Shown one piece after another: positions 27,447 through 36,689 of a DNA stretch of 64,000 bases. The stretch comes from Caballeronia jiangsuensis (GTDB lineage Bacteria > Pseudomonadota > Gammaproteobacteria > Burkholderiales > Burkholderiaceae). Where the stretch lies: contig JFHF01000027.1 of NCBI GenBank assembly GCA_000648925.1, positions 42,754 through 106,753 on the forward strand. The letters are read 5' to 3'. The first letter of the stretch is position 1. Every line of letters begins with the position of its first letter. Below the pieces are notes generated by a model. It was not told the DNA's origin and made no database searches. It was given only the letters and a program-made list of their open reading frames with translations. A program made the position numbers and the translations under genes.

Positions 27447-28836
27447 CTACGTGTCGTCTGGTATCAGCACATCGATGATGTTGACCGCTAAACCTCCACG
27501 CGAAGTCTCTTTGTACTTCGTTTTCATATCCGCGCCCGTTTGCATCATTGTCTTGATGACAGAGTCAAGCGACACGTAGTGGCTGCCGTCGCCGTTCAGC
27601 GCCATGCGCGCTGCGTTGACGGCTTTGACTGCACCCATCGCGTTTCTCTCGATGCACGGGATTTGCACCATACCCCCGACGGGGTCGCACGTCAGACCCA
27701 GGTTGTGTTCCATGCCAATCTCAGCTGCATGTTCAACTTGTTCCGGCGTCCCACCCATCGCAGCGCACAATCCGCCAGCTGCCATCGAGCAAGCCACTCC
27801 GACTTCGCCCTGGCATCCGACTTCGGCGCCAGAAATCGATGCGTTCAACTTGTAGAGCGTGCCGATCGCTGCAGAGGTCAGGAGGAAGGCGAAAATGCCT
27901 TCCTCGTTAGCCATGCCGATAAACTTCATGTAGTAATGCATCACGGCGGGGATGATGCCGGCCGCACCGTTGGTTGGTGCAGTCACGACTCGGCCGCCGC
28001 TGGCATTCTCCTCGTTGACTGCAAGCGCAAAGAGGTTGAGCCAATCCATCGCGGCCAAAGACTGGTCGCCTCCACCATCCTTGCGCAACAACTGTTGATG
28101 CAGTGCCTTTGCTCGTCGCTTTGACCCCCAATGGACCCGTGAGGTTGCCTTCGTTCCTGCAGCCGCGGTCCACACATGCTTGCATAACCCCCCAGATGCG
28201 GCGAAGTCCCTCGACTATCTCAGCTTCGGTCCGCCACACGAGCTCGTTCTGCATCATCAGCTCGGCAATCGACAGCTCGTTCTCGCGGCATAGATTCAGA
28301 AGCTCTTTGCCGCTCGAGAATCGGTAAGGCAACTGGAGCGGCGCATCGAGCATCCGCGAGTTGTCTGCGCCAGCGGTCACGACGAACCCTCCACCGACGG
28401 ATAAGTACGTAGACTCACGAACAATACTTCCGTCCTCTCGGTACGCCAGAAGCCTTAAACCGTTGGGGTGTTCCGGAAGTGCTTGCCGATAGAAGGCCAC
28501 ATCGCGACGGGCATTGAACGGAACGTCGTGATGACCGGCGAGGGCGAGTTGACCGGAAGCGGTCACTTCCAGAAGACGCGGTTCAATAGTGTCCGCGTCG
28601 ATGGTGTCGGGTGCCTCTCCAAGCAGCCCGAGGATCACACCTTTGTCGGTCCCGTGCCCCTTTCCGGTGGCACCCAAAGACCCATAGAGCTCGGCACGGA
28701 CTCGCGCTACAAAAGGCAACATCTCGCACCTTTCCAAGGCCCGCACGAACATCAGTGCTGCGCGCATTGGGCCAACTGTATGTGAGCTTGACGGCCCGAT
28801 GCCAATCTTAAAGAGGTCAAACACGCTCACGGCCAT
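27447..28836 (-). pseudogene. sdaA: L-serine dehydratase (single-chain, Fe-S type), frameshifted
   Basis: The start MAVSVFDLFKIGIGPSSSHT at 28836 and the C-terminal half with CDPVGGMVQIPCIERN and NGDGSHYVSLDSVIKT mark the bacterial [4Fe-4S] L-serine ammonia-lyase, which turns L-serine into pyruvate and ammonia. The frames join at GPLGVK / KRRAKALHQQ: one extra A in the run complementary to TTT at 28120-28122 restores a full-length family sequence when removed. A one-base difference in a short homopolymer may be a sequencing error; otherwise the enzyme is lost. It lies downstream of the MFS carrier gene, after a terminator. It would complete a route that releases serine from the compound handled by the amidohydrolase. 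Confidence 0.88.
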
Positions 28837-28857
28837 TGATTTTCCTTTCCCTAATAG

Positions 28858-28886
28858 AAAAAAGCGGGCACCTAATGGGGCCCGCT
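28858..28886 (-). terminator. intrinsic terminator after the MFS gene
   Basis: AGCGGGC (28863-28869) pairs with GCCCGCT (28880-28886), and on the minus strand the stem is followed directly by a run of T (A-run 28858-28863 on the plus strand). It ends transcription from the MFS carrier gene, so sdaA is probably reached by read-through or has its own promoter. Confidence 0.75.
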
Positions 28887-28914
28887 TAAGACCATGCCCC
28901 ATGGAGAATGTAAA

Positions 28915-30198
28915 TTAGTGGGCGTTGAGTGGGATTGCGCTGCGGCGCCAAACTGGCAGTGTGCAAATCACAAGACCGGAGATGATTGCTGCCGGAACAA
29001 TCAACAGCGACGGTGCTGCGGGCATGTGCAGAGTGGAAATGAGCCACGTCGACACGAGCGGGGAGAATCCGCCGAAGATCGAAACGGAGAGGGTGAAGCC
29101 CACACTCATCCACGTTGTGCGAAGCTTCGTTGGGAAAATCTCGCAAATCGTGGCGGGCGCCGGACCCGAGAACAAAGCGAACAGCGCTCCTAGGCAGCAC
29201 TGCAACAACAGGACCTGCTGGAAGCTCGCACCGCTCGACATCATGTGCAGAATCGGATATCCCGCGATTGCCGTGAGAAGGCAGCTCCCTAGAAGCAGCG
29301 GCTTACGACCAACACGATCCGACATAGCACCTGCGACCGGAAGCAGCAACGTCTGAACAAGTAGCGCGATGTTGCTCGCCAGAAGCGCCTGTTCGCGCGT
29401 CAAGCCTGCCTCACGCTGGGTGTAGGTCACCATGTACGCGTTCACGAGGTAAGACAGCACCGTCCAGAAAATCGTGAAGCCAAACGCCTTGAGGCCAAGC
29501 TTGAACGCAGCGCTGCCTGCAACGGGAATCGGCGGCGCTTCCTTCTTGCTTTTCTCGTACTCTGGCGTCTCTTCAGTCTTGGCTCTCAGGAAAATGCTGA
29601 ACAGCGAAATGGCAATGCCGCCAGCGACAAACGGCACGCGCCATGCCCAAGCATGCACGACATCCGCTGGCACCAGCGACAGCAACGAAGCAACAACCGA
29701 AGCCAGCAGCGCGGCACATGAAGCGCTGACCGTCTGGAAGCTACCGAAAAATCCGCGATGTTCGGGGGGCGAGGACTCGACGATGAAAGCGGTCGACGTA
29801 CCATATTCGCCGCCGGCTGCAAAGCCTTGAAGTGCCCGCAACGAAACCAAGAGAATCGGAGCTGCCACACCAATCGACTCATAGCTCGGCACCAGACCAA
29901 TCCCGATGCTGCCAATTGCCATACACGTCACGGTCAAAATCATCGCCGGCTTGCGACCTTTGATGTCGCCAATGCGGCCGATAATGAGGCTTCCGAAAGG
30001 GCGCGCAATGAAGCCAATACCGTAGGCTGCGAAGGTTTGCAGCAGCGACACGACCGGGTCTTGATTCGGGAAGAACAGCTTGGCGATCGTCGCGACAAAG
30101 TAGGCGTACACCGCAAAATCATAGAATTCGAGGAGGTTGCCGCTTGCTGCTGCAATCACGGCAATCCACGTCTTCCGGTTTGAATTGTAGGGGTTCAT
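28915..30198 (-). CDS. MFS transporter, metabolite:H+ symporter (MHS/ProP-like) type
   Basis: 427 residues with twelve predicted membrane segments. The N-terminal pattern AAASGNLLEFYDFAVYAYFV is the hallmark of the MHS subfamily, and the loop between helices 2 and 3 reads GSLIIGRIGDIKGRKPAM, the MFS motif A. RALQGFAAGGEYG follows in helix 4-5. Members import citrate, ketoglutarate, betaine or aromatic acids with protons. It follows the amidohydrolase gene by 36 bases and is likely the importer for that enzyme's substrate. Confidence 0.9.
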   Translation of the reverse strand: MNPYNSNRKTWIAVIAAASGNLLEFYDFAVYAYFVATIAKLFFPNQDPVVSLLQTFAAYGIGFIARPFGSLIIGRIGDIKGRKPAMILTVTCMAIGSIGIGLVPSYESIGVAAPILLVSLRALQGFAAGGEYGTSTAFIVESSPPEHRGFFGSFQTVSASCAALLASVVASLLSLVPADVVHAWAWRVPFVAGGIAISLFSIFLRAKTEETPEYEKSKKEAPPIPVAGSAAFKLGLKAFGFTIFWTVLSYLVNAYMVTYTQREAGLTREQALLASNIALLVQTLLLPVAGAMSDRVGRKPLLLGSCLLTAIAGYPILHMMSSGASFQQVLLLQCCLGALFALFSGPAPATICEIFPTKLRTTWMSVGFTLSVSIFGGFSPLVSTWLISTLHMPAAPSLLIVPAAIISGLVICTLPVWRRSAIPLNAH

Positions 30199-30234
30199 AG
30201 ACCTTCCTTATGTCTCGCTAACGAAGCTTCCGGG

Positions 30235-31053
30235 TTAAGCGGCGACTGTCGCACCGGCTTCTGTCTTGTTGAGTTCAGGCGCAGCGAAGCGCCGATTAGC
30301 CAGAACCGGCAGGACTGCACGAGCGTGGTCGATGCGAGCGCGGTCGATCTCAGCGTAAAGAAGCGTCTCGGCTTCTCCCGCTCGGGCGATTGCGACACCG
30401 AGTGGGTCGACAACCACGCTTGCTCCGATGTTGCGCGGACCGCATTCGCCACTTGCGATCACATAGCAAGTGTTGTCGAGTGCCCGCGCTGTCGTGAGAA
30501 CTTCCCAGTGCCACTCTTTCATCGGACCCTTGACCCATGCTGCTGGGAGCACAAGAGCGTCGGCGCCATCGAGCGCGAGTCGGCGTGCAAGTTCCGGGAA
30601 GCGAACGTCGTAGCAGGTCATCATGCCAAAACGCAGCCCGTCCACCTCGACCAGGGGAGGCACTTCATTGCCTGGTGCGACGCGGACCGATTCCTGCATC
30701 GAGAATGCGTCGTAAAGATGTAGCTTTTCGTATTTTGCAATCACTTCGCCATTACGAATAACCACGAAGACGTTCTTGACTCGTTCAGCGCCAGTGGTGA
30801 TGTGAATGGTCAGCATCGTGGTCATGTCGTTGGCTTTGCTCGCTTCGAGCAAAGCCGTCAAGAACGGACCGTCGAGCGGCTGTGCAGCGCTCAAGACAAG
30901 GTCCGGATCGGCAATATCGCGCGCCAGAATCCCCTCGGGAAGGACGAAGAGCCGAACGCCATTATTGGCAGCGGTGTGCATCAACTCGACGCACTTCTGC
31001 TGATTCCTTTCGACTTCACGGTCTACAGCGATTTGTCCGATTGCGATTTTCAT
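30235..31053 (-). CDS. carbon-nitrogen hydrolase (nitrilase superfamily amidohydrolase)
   Basis: 272 residues. The catalytic triad of the superfamily is seen: E40 in FVLPEGIL, K110 in YEKLHLYD and C147 in MTCYDVRFPELAR. The size and the YEKxHLYD / CYDxRFPE signatures resemble the omega-amidase and deaminated-glutathione amidase branch rather than true nitrilases. It would hydrolyse an amide to acid and ammonia in the cytoplasm. It lies 29 bases after the Pht5/NMT1-like gene and 36 bases before the MFS gene in a probable operon controlled by the MocR-type regulator. Confidence 0.88.
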   Translation of the reverse strand: MKIAIGQIAVDREVERNQQKCVELMHTAANNGVRLFVLPEGILARDIADPDLVLSAAQPLDGPFLTALLEASKANDMTTMLTIHITTGAERVKNVFVVIRNGEVIAKYEKLHLYDAFSMQESVRVAPGNEVPPLVEVDGLRFGMMTCYDVRFPELARRLALDGADALVLPAAWVKGPMKEWHWEVLTTARALDNTCYVIASGECGPRNIGASVVVDPLGVAIARAGEAETLLYAEIDRARIDHARAVLPVLANRRFAAPELNKTEAGATVAA

Positions 31054-31082
31054 AGAAACTCCTGCTATTACCTAGATAGGAT

Positions 31083-32027
31083 TCAGATCCGAAAGAGCGT
31101 CTTCGCGTCGAGGCGCGTCTCGATAATGCGCTGCTCGTAAAGCTCGACCGCGAAGTCGTCAATCATCTTTTCATTGCTTGCGAGGCCGTTGGTATTCCAG
31201 GTCGCCGGTAGATCACGGCTGGTTCGCGCAATGTCGTCGAGCAACCAAGGGGTTGTGTCCTGATACTTGGTTCGCTTTTCCGACCAGACACGCGACGACT
31301 CCTCGATGACTTCGCCTATCTCGGCGGCTAGCCAGGGATACTGTTTGCAAAGGTCCGGCTTGACACCAAGGATGTGAATTCCAGGGACGTATCCAACCTC
31401 CTTGAAATATCGCACCTCTTCGGCACGAAAATCTGACAGTAAGAACCGAAGTCCGGATCCGTCGCTAAAGAACGCGGGCGGCAGAAACGGTGAGAACAAC
31501 GCATCGAGCTCGCCAGCTTTGACCATGTCGACAAGCGGCTTCTCGTTCGGCGTTGCCTCAATGCGACCGGGCCGTGCAAATCGGCCAAGGCGGTCAATGA
31601 TCGGATAGGACTCCGTTAGACGTCCGGCGTACCACCGCACATCCTCGATTCCGATTCCCGCCCGGCGCAGCAGTGTGCGAGTCCACGTGTTGCCCGAGTC
31701 GGACCAACCAGTTACGCCGATACGCTTTCCGGCAAGGTCTTCGACTCGGGTGATGTCGCTGCCGGTGCTGGTGAGAATGCACCGCTGGCGGAAGCCTCTC
31801 ATCAGGAAATGGGGCAGGCACCGGAGCGGATAGCCGCCCGTAGCCATACCCTGCAGGTACTTACTGAAGGAGACTTCTCCCGCGTCGTAGTCGTTTTCCT
31901 GAGTCCAGTCCTGGACGGCTTGGACGCGAACCACTTCGATATTCAACTTGCCCGACTTCACGTCGCCCAATGCCAGCGGGGTTAGATAGTCCCAGTCACG
32001 CACTGCCAACTTCACTTTCAACTGCAT
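31083..32027 (-). CDS. Pht5/NMT1-like protein (4,5-dihydroxyphthalate decarboxylase-like or solute-binding fold)
   Basis: About 314 residues without a signal peptide. The segments VRDWDYLTPLALGDV, DYDAGEVSFSKYLQGMATGG and AGKRIGVTGWSDSGNTWTRT follow the family that includes 4,5-dihydroxyphthalate decarboxylase and periplasmic nitrate/NMT1-type binding proteins. Lack of an export signal argues for a cytoplasmic enzyme or sensor rather than a transporter part, and no ABC permease is adjacent. ATG at 32027 is preferred over 32039 because it removes an unconserved tetrapeptide. First gene of the minus-strand operon facing the MocR gene. The reaction is unknown; decarboxylation is possible. Confidence 0.75.
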   Translation of the reverse strand: MQLKVKLAVRDWDYLTPLALGDVKSGKLNIEVVRVQAVQDWTQENDYDAGEVSFSKYLQGMATGGYPLRCLPHFLMRGFRQRCILTSTGSDITRVEDLAGKRIGVTGWSDSGNTWTRTLLRRAGIGIEDVRWYAGRLTESYPIIDRLGRFARPGRIEATPNEKPLVDMVKAGELDALFSPFLPPAFFSDGSGLRFLLSDFRAEEVRYFKEVGYVPGIHILGVKPDLCKQYPWLAAEIGEVIEESSRVWSEKRTKYQDTTPWLLDDIARTSRDLPATWNTNGLASNEKMIDDFAVELYEQRIIETRLDAKTLFRI

Positions 32028-32079
32028 GTTGTACCTCAACTTGTAGCCGTCGTGAGCGGTTCCGCTCAGTGACGAATCC

Positions 32080-32132
32080 AGTGTATAAATGCGTTAAAAA
32101 ATGTACAATCGGTTTTTTGTACTTGCACAAAA
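32080..32132 (-). promoter_or_regulatory. promoter and MocR operator for the Pht5-like operon
   Basis: Read on the minus strand: TTTTGTGCAAGTACAAAAA (32132-32114), five bases, TTGTAC (32108-32103) as -35 or second operator half, 17 bases, TACACT (32085-32080) as -10. The 19-mer is identical to the one before the porin gene and has the same spacing to the promoter. The inverted TTGT...ACAA symmetry fits a dimeric regulator; the MocR gene next door is the obvious candidate. Confidence 0.6.
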
Positions 32133-32141
32133 CTTACTTCT

Positions 32142-33500
32142 ATGCCTGACGAAGATCGCATCGTTGCGCTTGTCTCCCGCATCCAGGACCGCAGTCCGGC
32201 CGGTATTGCGGTCGAAATCGCTAACCTGATCCGCAGCGGTGAGTTGCCCGTTGGCACGCAACTGCCAGCCGTCCGCGATCTCGCCGCCGCACTGGGTGTC
32301 AGTCCTTCGACGGTCTCAAGCGCATGGCGACAATTACGTTCGCACCGAATGGTTTCCGGCTCACGTCGCAATGGCGTCTGGGTTCAAGGCGACCAAACAT
32401 CGCTTCGCCCTGTTCGTTACGAGGGACGAGGTAACTTTGGTCCTTTCGCGGTCACCGACTTGCGCCTGGCGACACCCGATCCCGCACTGCTCCCCGACTT
32501 GTCACAGGCTCTGGTGCACGCAACCAAAGTCAAAAACCTAAACAGCTACGTGAGAGAGATCATCACTCCCTCATTGCGCGAGGCCGTTATGCGTGTGTGG
32601 CCCTACGAAGCGCCAGCCTTCATCGCTACAAATGGCGGATACGATGCTCTCTACTTAGCCTTGGTCTCGTCTGTCCTTCCGGGCGCGTATGTGGCGGTCG
32701 AGACTCCCGCAACGGTTCGGATCCTCGACATCGTCGACAAGGTCGGTGCTCGCTCGCTCCCCATCGAATGCGACGACGAAGGCCCATTACCTGAATCGCT
32801 TGCCGCTGCTCTGAAACGGAAGCCCTCAGCGTTTCTCTTCCAGCCCGGCTCGCACGCAACAACGGGTCGGGTACTGAGTAAAAAGCGCATTGCCGCGCTC
32901 ACCGGCCTGCTCAAGAAGAGCGACATGCTCATCATTGAAGACGACGGACTTGGCCTTATCTCTCCGGAGCCAGCGGCAAGCTTTGGCAAGTCGTTCTCGG
33001 AGCGCACCGTCCACATCAAATCCTTCTCCAAATCACACGGTCCGGACTTACGCCTGGCCGTCATGTCTGGCTCCGCAAACTTCATTGACCAGGTTCGTGG
33101 GTACCGAAACTTCCGCGAAGGCTGGACCTCTCGAATCCTTCAGGAGGCCGTCGCATGGCTCCTGCAAGACAAAGCGTCCATCGCTTGTGTCGAGTGTGCG
33201 CGAGCGAGATATGCGCAGAGAAACGCCGCCTTCTCCCGGGCCCTCACTGCGCGCAACATTCCCCACAGCGCCGGCGGACTCGTGGTCTGGGTTGCCGTTC
33301 CATCGGAGCAACATGCCTTGGTCACGCTAGCCTCTCGTGGCATCGCGGTGAATCCTGGCAGCTCGTCTGGACTGACCAAAACATCACACTTGCGCATCGC
33401 AACCGGTCAGTTGGTCGACGACTTTGAAAGAGTCGCCGACGCGGTTCTTGCCGGCCTTCATAACCCCGGCCTGCAAGGACCAGCTGACGCTTACTACTAA
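32142..33500 (+). CDS. MocR-type regulator (GntR HTH fused to aminotransferase-like domain)
   Basis: 452 residues. The N-terminal GntR winged helix reads GIAVEIANLIRSGELPVGTQ, AVRDLAAALGVSPSTVSSAW. The C-terminal domain is a fold-type I aminotransferase: FATNGG-like segment (FIATNGGYDALYLAL), IIEDDGLGLISPEP, and the PLP-lysine region VHIKSFSKSHGPDLRLAV in which SFSKS carries the expected Schiff-base lysine. MocR proteins use PLP and an amino compound as signal. It is divergent from the Pht5-like operon, whose operator lies 10-60 bases from its start codon. It probably controls that operon, the porin and itself. Confidence 0.88.
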   Translation: MPDEDRIVALVSRIQDRSPAGIAVEIANLIRSGELPVGTQLPAVRDLAAALGVSPSTVSSAWRQLRSHRMVSGSRRNGVWVQGDQTSLRPVRYEGRGNFGPFAVTDLRLATPDPALLPDLSQALVHATKVKNLNSYVREIITPSLREAVMRVWPYEAPAFIATNGGYDALYLALVSSVLPGAYVAVETPATVRILDIVDKVGARSLPIECDDEGPLPESLAAALKRKPSAFLFQPGSHATTGRVLSKKRIAALTGLLKKSDMLIIEDDGLGLISPEPAASFGKSFSERTVHIKSFSKSHGPDLRLAVMSGSANFIDQVRGYRNFREGWTSRILQEAVAWLLQDKASIACVECARARYAQRNAAFSRALTARNIPHSAGGLVVWVAVPSEQHALVTLASRGIAVNPGSSSGLTKTSHLRIATGQLVDDFERVADAVLAGLHNPGLQGPADAYY

Positions 33501-33503
33501 AAG

Positions 33504-33524
33504 CGCGGTGTTCGCGGCACCGCG
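33504..33524 (-). terminator. intrinsic terminator after the porin gene
   Basis: CGCGGTG and CACCGCG form a 7-bp GC stem with a 7-base loop; on the minus strand the stem is followed by CTTTTAG, a short T-run. It sits between the convergent ends of the MocR and porin genes. Confidence 0.55.
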
Positions 33525-33528
33525 GGCA

Positions 33529-34746
33529 TCAAAACTTGTGGTTGATACCCAACGTCGCCACGAACTGATGATTCGTCGAAGACGGCGTTGCTTGATTAAT
33601 GGCTGCGACCGCTTTGTTGCCAAGCGAGTTGGTACCGCTGGCGGTTTGATACAGACCAACCAAGTAGAGAGTCGTGCGCTTGGAAAGTGAGTAAAGCGCA
33701 CCCAAGTCGTATTGGTTGTAATGCGCGCCCGAGTCGCTCGTCGCACCGCTATCACGCGTGTAGTTGTAGGCGGCGCCCAGCAATAGGGAAGGCGTTACGT
33801 TGTACTTAACGCTAACTTCACCAATATTGAAGGTTGCGGAGCCACGATATGCACTCGTTATCGGACTCAGCCCTGCAACCGGCGTCGCACCAAGGCTGTC
33901 AAACTTCACGTTGCTGTAGACCACGCCCAGGGTTGCCGCACCCACTTTGTATGCAGCGCCAGCTGTCACAATTTGTTGTGAGCCCGCCGAGGCGTATCCA
34001 GCAACAGCTGGACTGGTGATGTTGACGCCGGTTGTGCTGTCGTTGGCCCGGTTGCCGTAGAACGAGAAATTCGGGTTCTTCGCATACAGGTACGCGACCG
34101 CTGCTGAGAGCGGGCCGTTTGCGTATGTGACGTCGATATCGTAGATGTTGTTCTGCGTGAAATTCCCGGCACGGCCGCCGAAGCTATAGAGACCCCCGAA
34201 GGTCACACCGTGATAGTCGGCACTCTGGAACTTCACAGCGTTGTTGATGCGCCAAGAACTATCGAGGTTATCAATATCGCCAACGTGGGCGCCATATGCA
34301 GCACCACCTGCTGCCCAGTTCGATGCCTGGAACGGACCGACTTTGACCGATACATCCGAATACTGGCGGCCTAGCGTAACAGTGCCGTATTGATTTGCGA
34401 GGCCGACGTAGGCTTGACGGCCAAACTCCGTGCCGTTCTGACCTATCGTGCCGTTGGTCACGCTGTATCCAGCTTCCAACTGGAAGATTGCCTTCAATCC
34501 GGCGCCGAGGTCCTCAGTACCCGTCAGGCCCCAACGAGCGCCATTCATGTTGCCCGATGTCATCGCAATCTGATTTTTGCCGCCCGCATTCGAATTGAAG
34601 CTCATGCCTGCATCCACGAGGCCGTAAAGCGTCACGCTGCTTTGAGCACTTGCCGCGCTGGCGAAGACCAGAAGAGCGGCGGCGGTGGTCACCGTCAGAG
34701 TGAGAGTTAGGCCCCTGTCTTTGCCCGCACGGGTTCTCAAGTTCAT
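33529..34746 (-). CDS. outer-membrane porin (GBP family)
   Basis: About 405 residues. A signal peptide (TLTLTVTTAAALLVFASAAS, cleaved after AQ) precedes SSVTLYGLVDAGMSFNSNAG, the standard mature N-terminus of Burkholderiales porins. The protein ends in NHKF with a terminal phenylalanine, the Omp85 recognition signal. FGRQAYVGLANQYGTVTLGR is the first conserved strand pair. It forms a trimeric diffusion channel. The promoter carries the same operator as the Pht5-like operon, so it is probably induced together with it to admit the substrate. The ATG at 34746 is chosen for the signal peptide; the longer frame reaches into the promoter. Confidence 0.92.
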   Translation of the reverse strand: MNLRTRAGKDRGLTLTLTVTTAAALLVFASAASAQSSVTLYGLVDAGMSFNSNAGGKNQIAMTSGNMNGARWGLTGTEDLGAGLKAIFQLEAGYSVTNGTIGQNGTEFGRQAYVGLANQYGTVTLGRQYSDVSVKVGPFQASNWAAGGAAYGAHVGDIDNLDSSWRINNAVKFQSADYHGVTFGGLYSFGGRAGNFTQNNIYDIDVTYANGPLSAAVAYLYAKNPNFSFYGNRANDSTTGVNITSPAVAGYASAGSQQIVTAGAAYKVGAATLGVVYSNVKFDSLGATPVAGLSPITSAYRGSATFNIGEVSVKYNVTPSLLLGAAYNYTRDSGATSDSGAHYNQYDLGALYSLSKRTTLYLVGLYQTASGTNSLGNKAVAAINQATPSSTNHQFVATLGINHKF

Positions 34747-34867
34747 CAATACACCTTTATCTAGTTTGAAGGGGGCGATAGAGCTCACGTGCTCCTCAAC
34801 GGCCGAAGTGCACCGGTCGAAGGTTTGCCGCGGGAGTTTGTCAACGACCTGCAAGCCCACGAAACGG

Positions 34868-34920
34868 AGAATAGTGAAGAAGAAAATGTTGCACAATAAC
34901 GTTTTTGTACTTGCACAAAA
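34868..34920 (-). promoter_or_regulatory. promoter and MocR operator for the porin gene
   Basis: Minus strand: TTTTGTGCAAGTACAAAAA (34920-34902), five bases, TTGTGC (34896-34891) as -35, 17 bases, TATTCT (34873-34868) as -10. The 19-mer and both spacings are identical to the region at 32080-32132. Confidence 0.6.
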
Positions 34921-35173
34921 AATCTTTGCGTTTTCAGGGTTTGCCCTAACCTATTGGTTGAAAAGAGCTTTTCGATTAACAAGGTGGCCTTCCACGCGCG
35001 CGGACGTTGCTCGAAGCTTCGCAGCACAGCGCGAAGTCGGCGGCAGACGAGGTTGGGTATGGGAGTTCGACGCAGTTCAGTAGGTGTATGCACGCGAGTT
35101 CGGCATGCCGCGAGTAGAAGATGCCGTTCGCCTGCCGCGGAACAAGATGCGACAGTCAAGCCCGATGCATTAA

Positions 35174-36052
35174 GAGGCGTTAACAGAATGACTTTTGCAG
35201 GTGTCGCCAGCATATGATGCAGCAAGCGATTTTCATGAAGGCCTCGTGGATGAAAGCGAGCCGTTCGAAGCGGATGCGCAGTCTGCGGAAGTTGTGAAGC
35301 CACGAGATGGTCCGCTCCACAACCCAGCGTGTTTTGCCTAATCCGCTACCGTGGGGCTGACCGCGCCGAGCGATTTCGGTTGCAATGCCGGCGGCATGCA
35401 GTGGACGTCGATATTTGTCGTGGTCGTAGCCTCTGTCGCCTTGAACGACCCGAGGCTTTGACAGTGGTCTGCCACGCTTGCCGCTGATAGGCGGGATGGC
35501 CTCGACCAGCGCTTGAAGTTGAGTGACGTCGTTGCGGTTGGCGCCGGTCAGTATCACCGCGAGCGGGATGCCCTGCGCTTCGGTGATGAGGTGGTGCTTT
35601 GAACCGGGTCGCGCGCGGTCTGTGGGATTCGGTCCTGTTTTTGACCTGAGCCCACAGCGCGGATTGAAGAGGAATCGACGATGACGCGAGACCAGTCGAT
35701 TCGGTCAGCTGCACGCAGTCGCCCAAGCAGCACCTCGTGCAGTTGCTCCCAGACGCCTGCCGCCTGCCAGTCCCGCAGGCGACGCCAGCAACTCATGCCG
35801 CTGCCGCAGCCCATCTCGCGAGGGAGTAGGTCCCAACGCAGGCCTGTCTGTAAGACGAAGAGAATGCCGGTGAGCACCGCACGATTGTCGAGCGGCTTGC
35901 GCCCCGGATAACGGGCCCGGCGTGGCTTCGGAGGGGGCAGCAACGGTTCGATGAGTGCCCAAAGGTCGTCGTCGAGTAGCGGCTTGGCCATGTCCTTTTC
36001 ACCGTCGAAACAATGAAAAGGTTAACAGGATTCATCGAGGGTTAACAGCCCC
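35174..36052 (-). mobile_element. IS5-family (IS427-like) insertion sequence
   Basis: The element is about 0.88 kb. The left end begins near GAGGCGTTAAC (35174) and the right end, read inward, near GGGGCTGTTAACC (from 36052), giving short imperfect inverted repeats. Target duplication is not obvious, so the exact ends are tentative. It holds one transposase gene in two frames. It inserted between the porin gene and small unknown genes. Confidence 0.65.
35180..35991 (-). CDS. IS5/IS427 transposase, read through a -1 frameshift
   Basis: The first frame (35991 downward) encodes DDLWALIEPLLPPPKPRRAR and VIVDSSSIRAVGSGQK with the first DDE aspartate. The rest (GANRNDVTQLQALVEAIPP, GDRGYDHDKYRR, RWVVERTISWLHNFRRLR) is in another frame. 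At the junction the coding strand has TCAAAAACAGG; a -1 slip on the A-run (35638-35642 on the plus strand) gives GQ(K)TGPNPTDRARPG, the family sequence. IS427-group elements normally use such a slip, so this is likely programmed rather than a mutation. The DDE glutamate is in RWVVERTISW. Confidence 0.85.
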
Positions 36053-36271
36053 TTCGTTCATTTTGTTAAGGGTTCTAAGTAGGTCGTCTGCGGGCCGCGC
36101 TAGAACACGCAACAAGGCAGAAAGGTCTGAAGACGGCTGTGTACGAGGCGTTCGAAAAGCCAAAGACCACTGGAGGGAAGACTGCTTATGGCCGAACCCG
36201 GCAGTTCAGATCAAGACCCAACGAAGCAGAGATCGTCGACTAGCGCGAAAACAGGATCGCCCAAGATCCAC

Positions 36272-36553
36272 TCAAGTTCGGCGATTTTCCTCACAATCGT
36301 TCCAGTAGCGCAGCGGGTCGCAATGGTCCGGGTAATGTAAGTCAAGCCACGCTGCGAGTTTTGGCCAATCCGGACGGTGGGTTCCTGTTCGCGCCGACCA
36401 GGTCGACGATCGCTCGAGAATTCGACCATTCCCGCGGTCGCGAACAATCACGCTTCCGAGACCGCTCGACGTGTTTGCCTGTGATTCGATCAGGTAACGT
36501 GGCAGGAGCCGGAGTTCAGCATCCTTGGCCCATCCGAATAACCCGCATACCAC
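36272..36553 (-). CDS. small hypothetical protein
   Basis: 93 residues, unknown. The C-terminal half (GTHRPDWPKLAAWLDLHYPD, then HCDPLRYWNDCEENRRT) has protein-like composition rich in W, Y and H, unlike a shadow frame. No ribosome binding site decides the start. It lies between the IS5 element and another unknown gene on the same strand. Confidence 0.4.
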   Translation of the reverse strand: MVCGLFGWAKDAELRLLPRYLIESQANTSSGLGSVIVRDRGNGRILERSSTWSARTGTHRPDWPKLAAWLDLHYPDHCDPLRYWNDCEENRRT

Positions 36554-36689
36554 AGCATAAGATAGTCACGATGTCACGCTGGCCGTGCTGCAGATCTTGT
36601 CGCCAACCGACTCGGGCGCGCGAAAATGCCAGCGACACGTTGCCAGCAACGGTGACGATCACGATTCTTCCCTCCGACGGTCCATTCGC

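Noticed and set aside
34868..34920. Second regulator gene hidden in the porin upstream region
   Set aside because: The open frame extending the porin upstream to 34896 is only read-through of the promoter; the signal peptide fixes the start at 34746.
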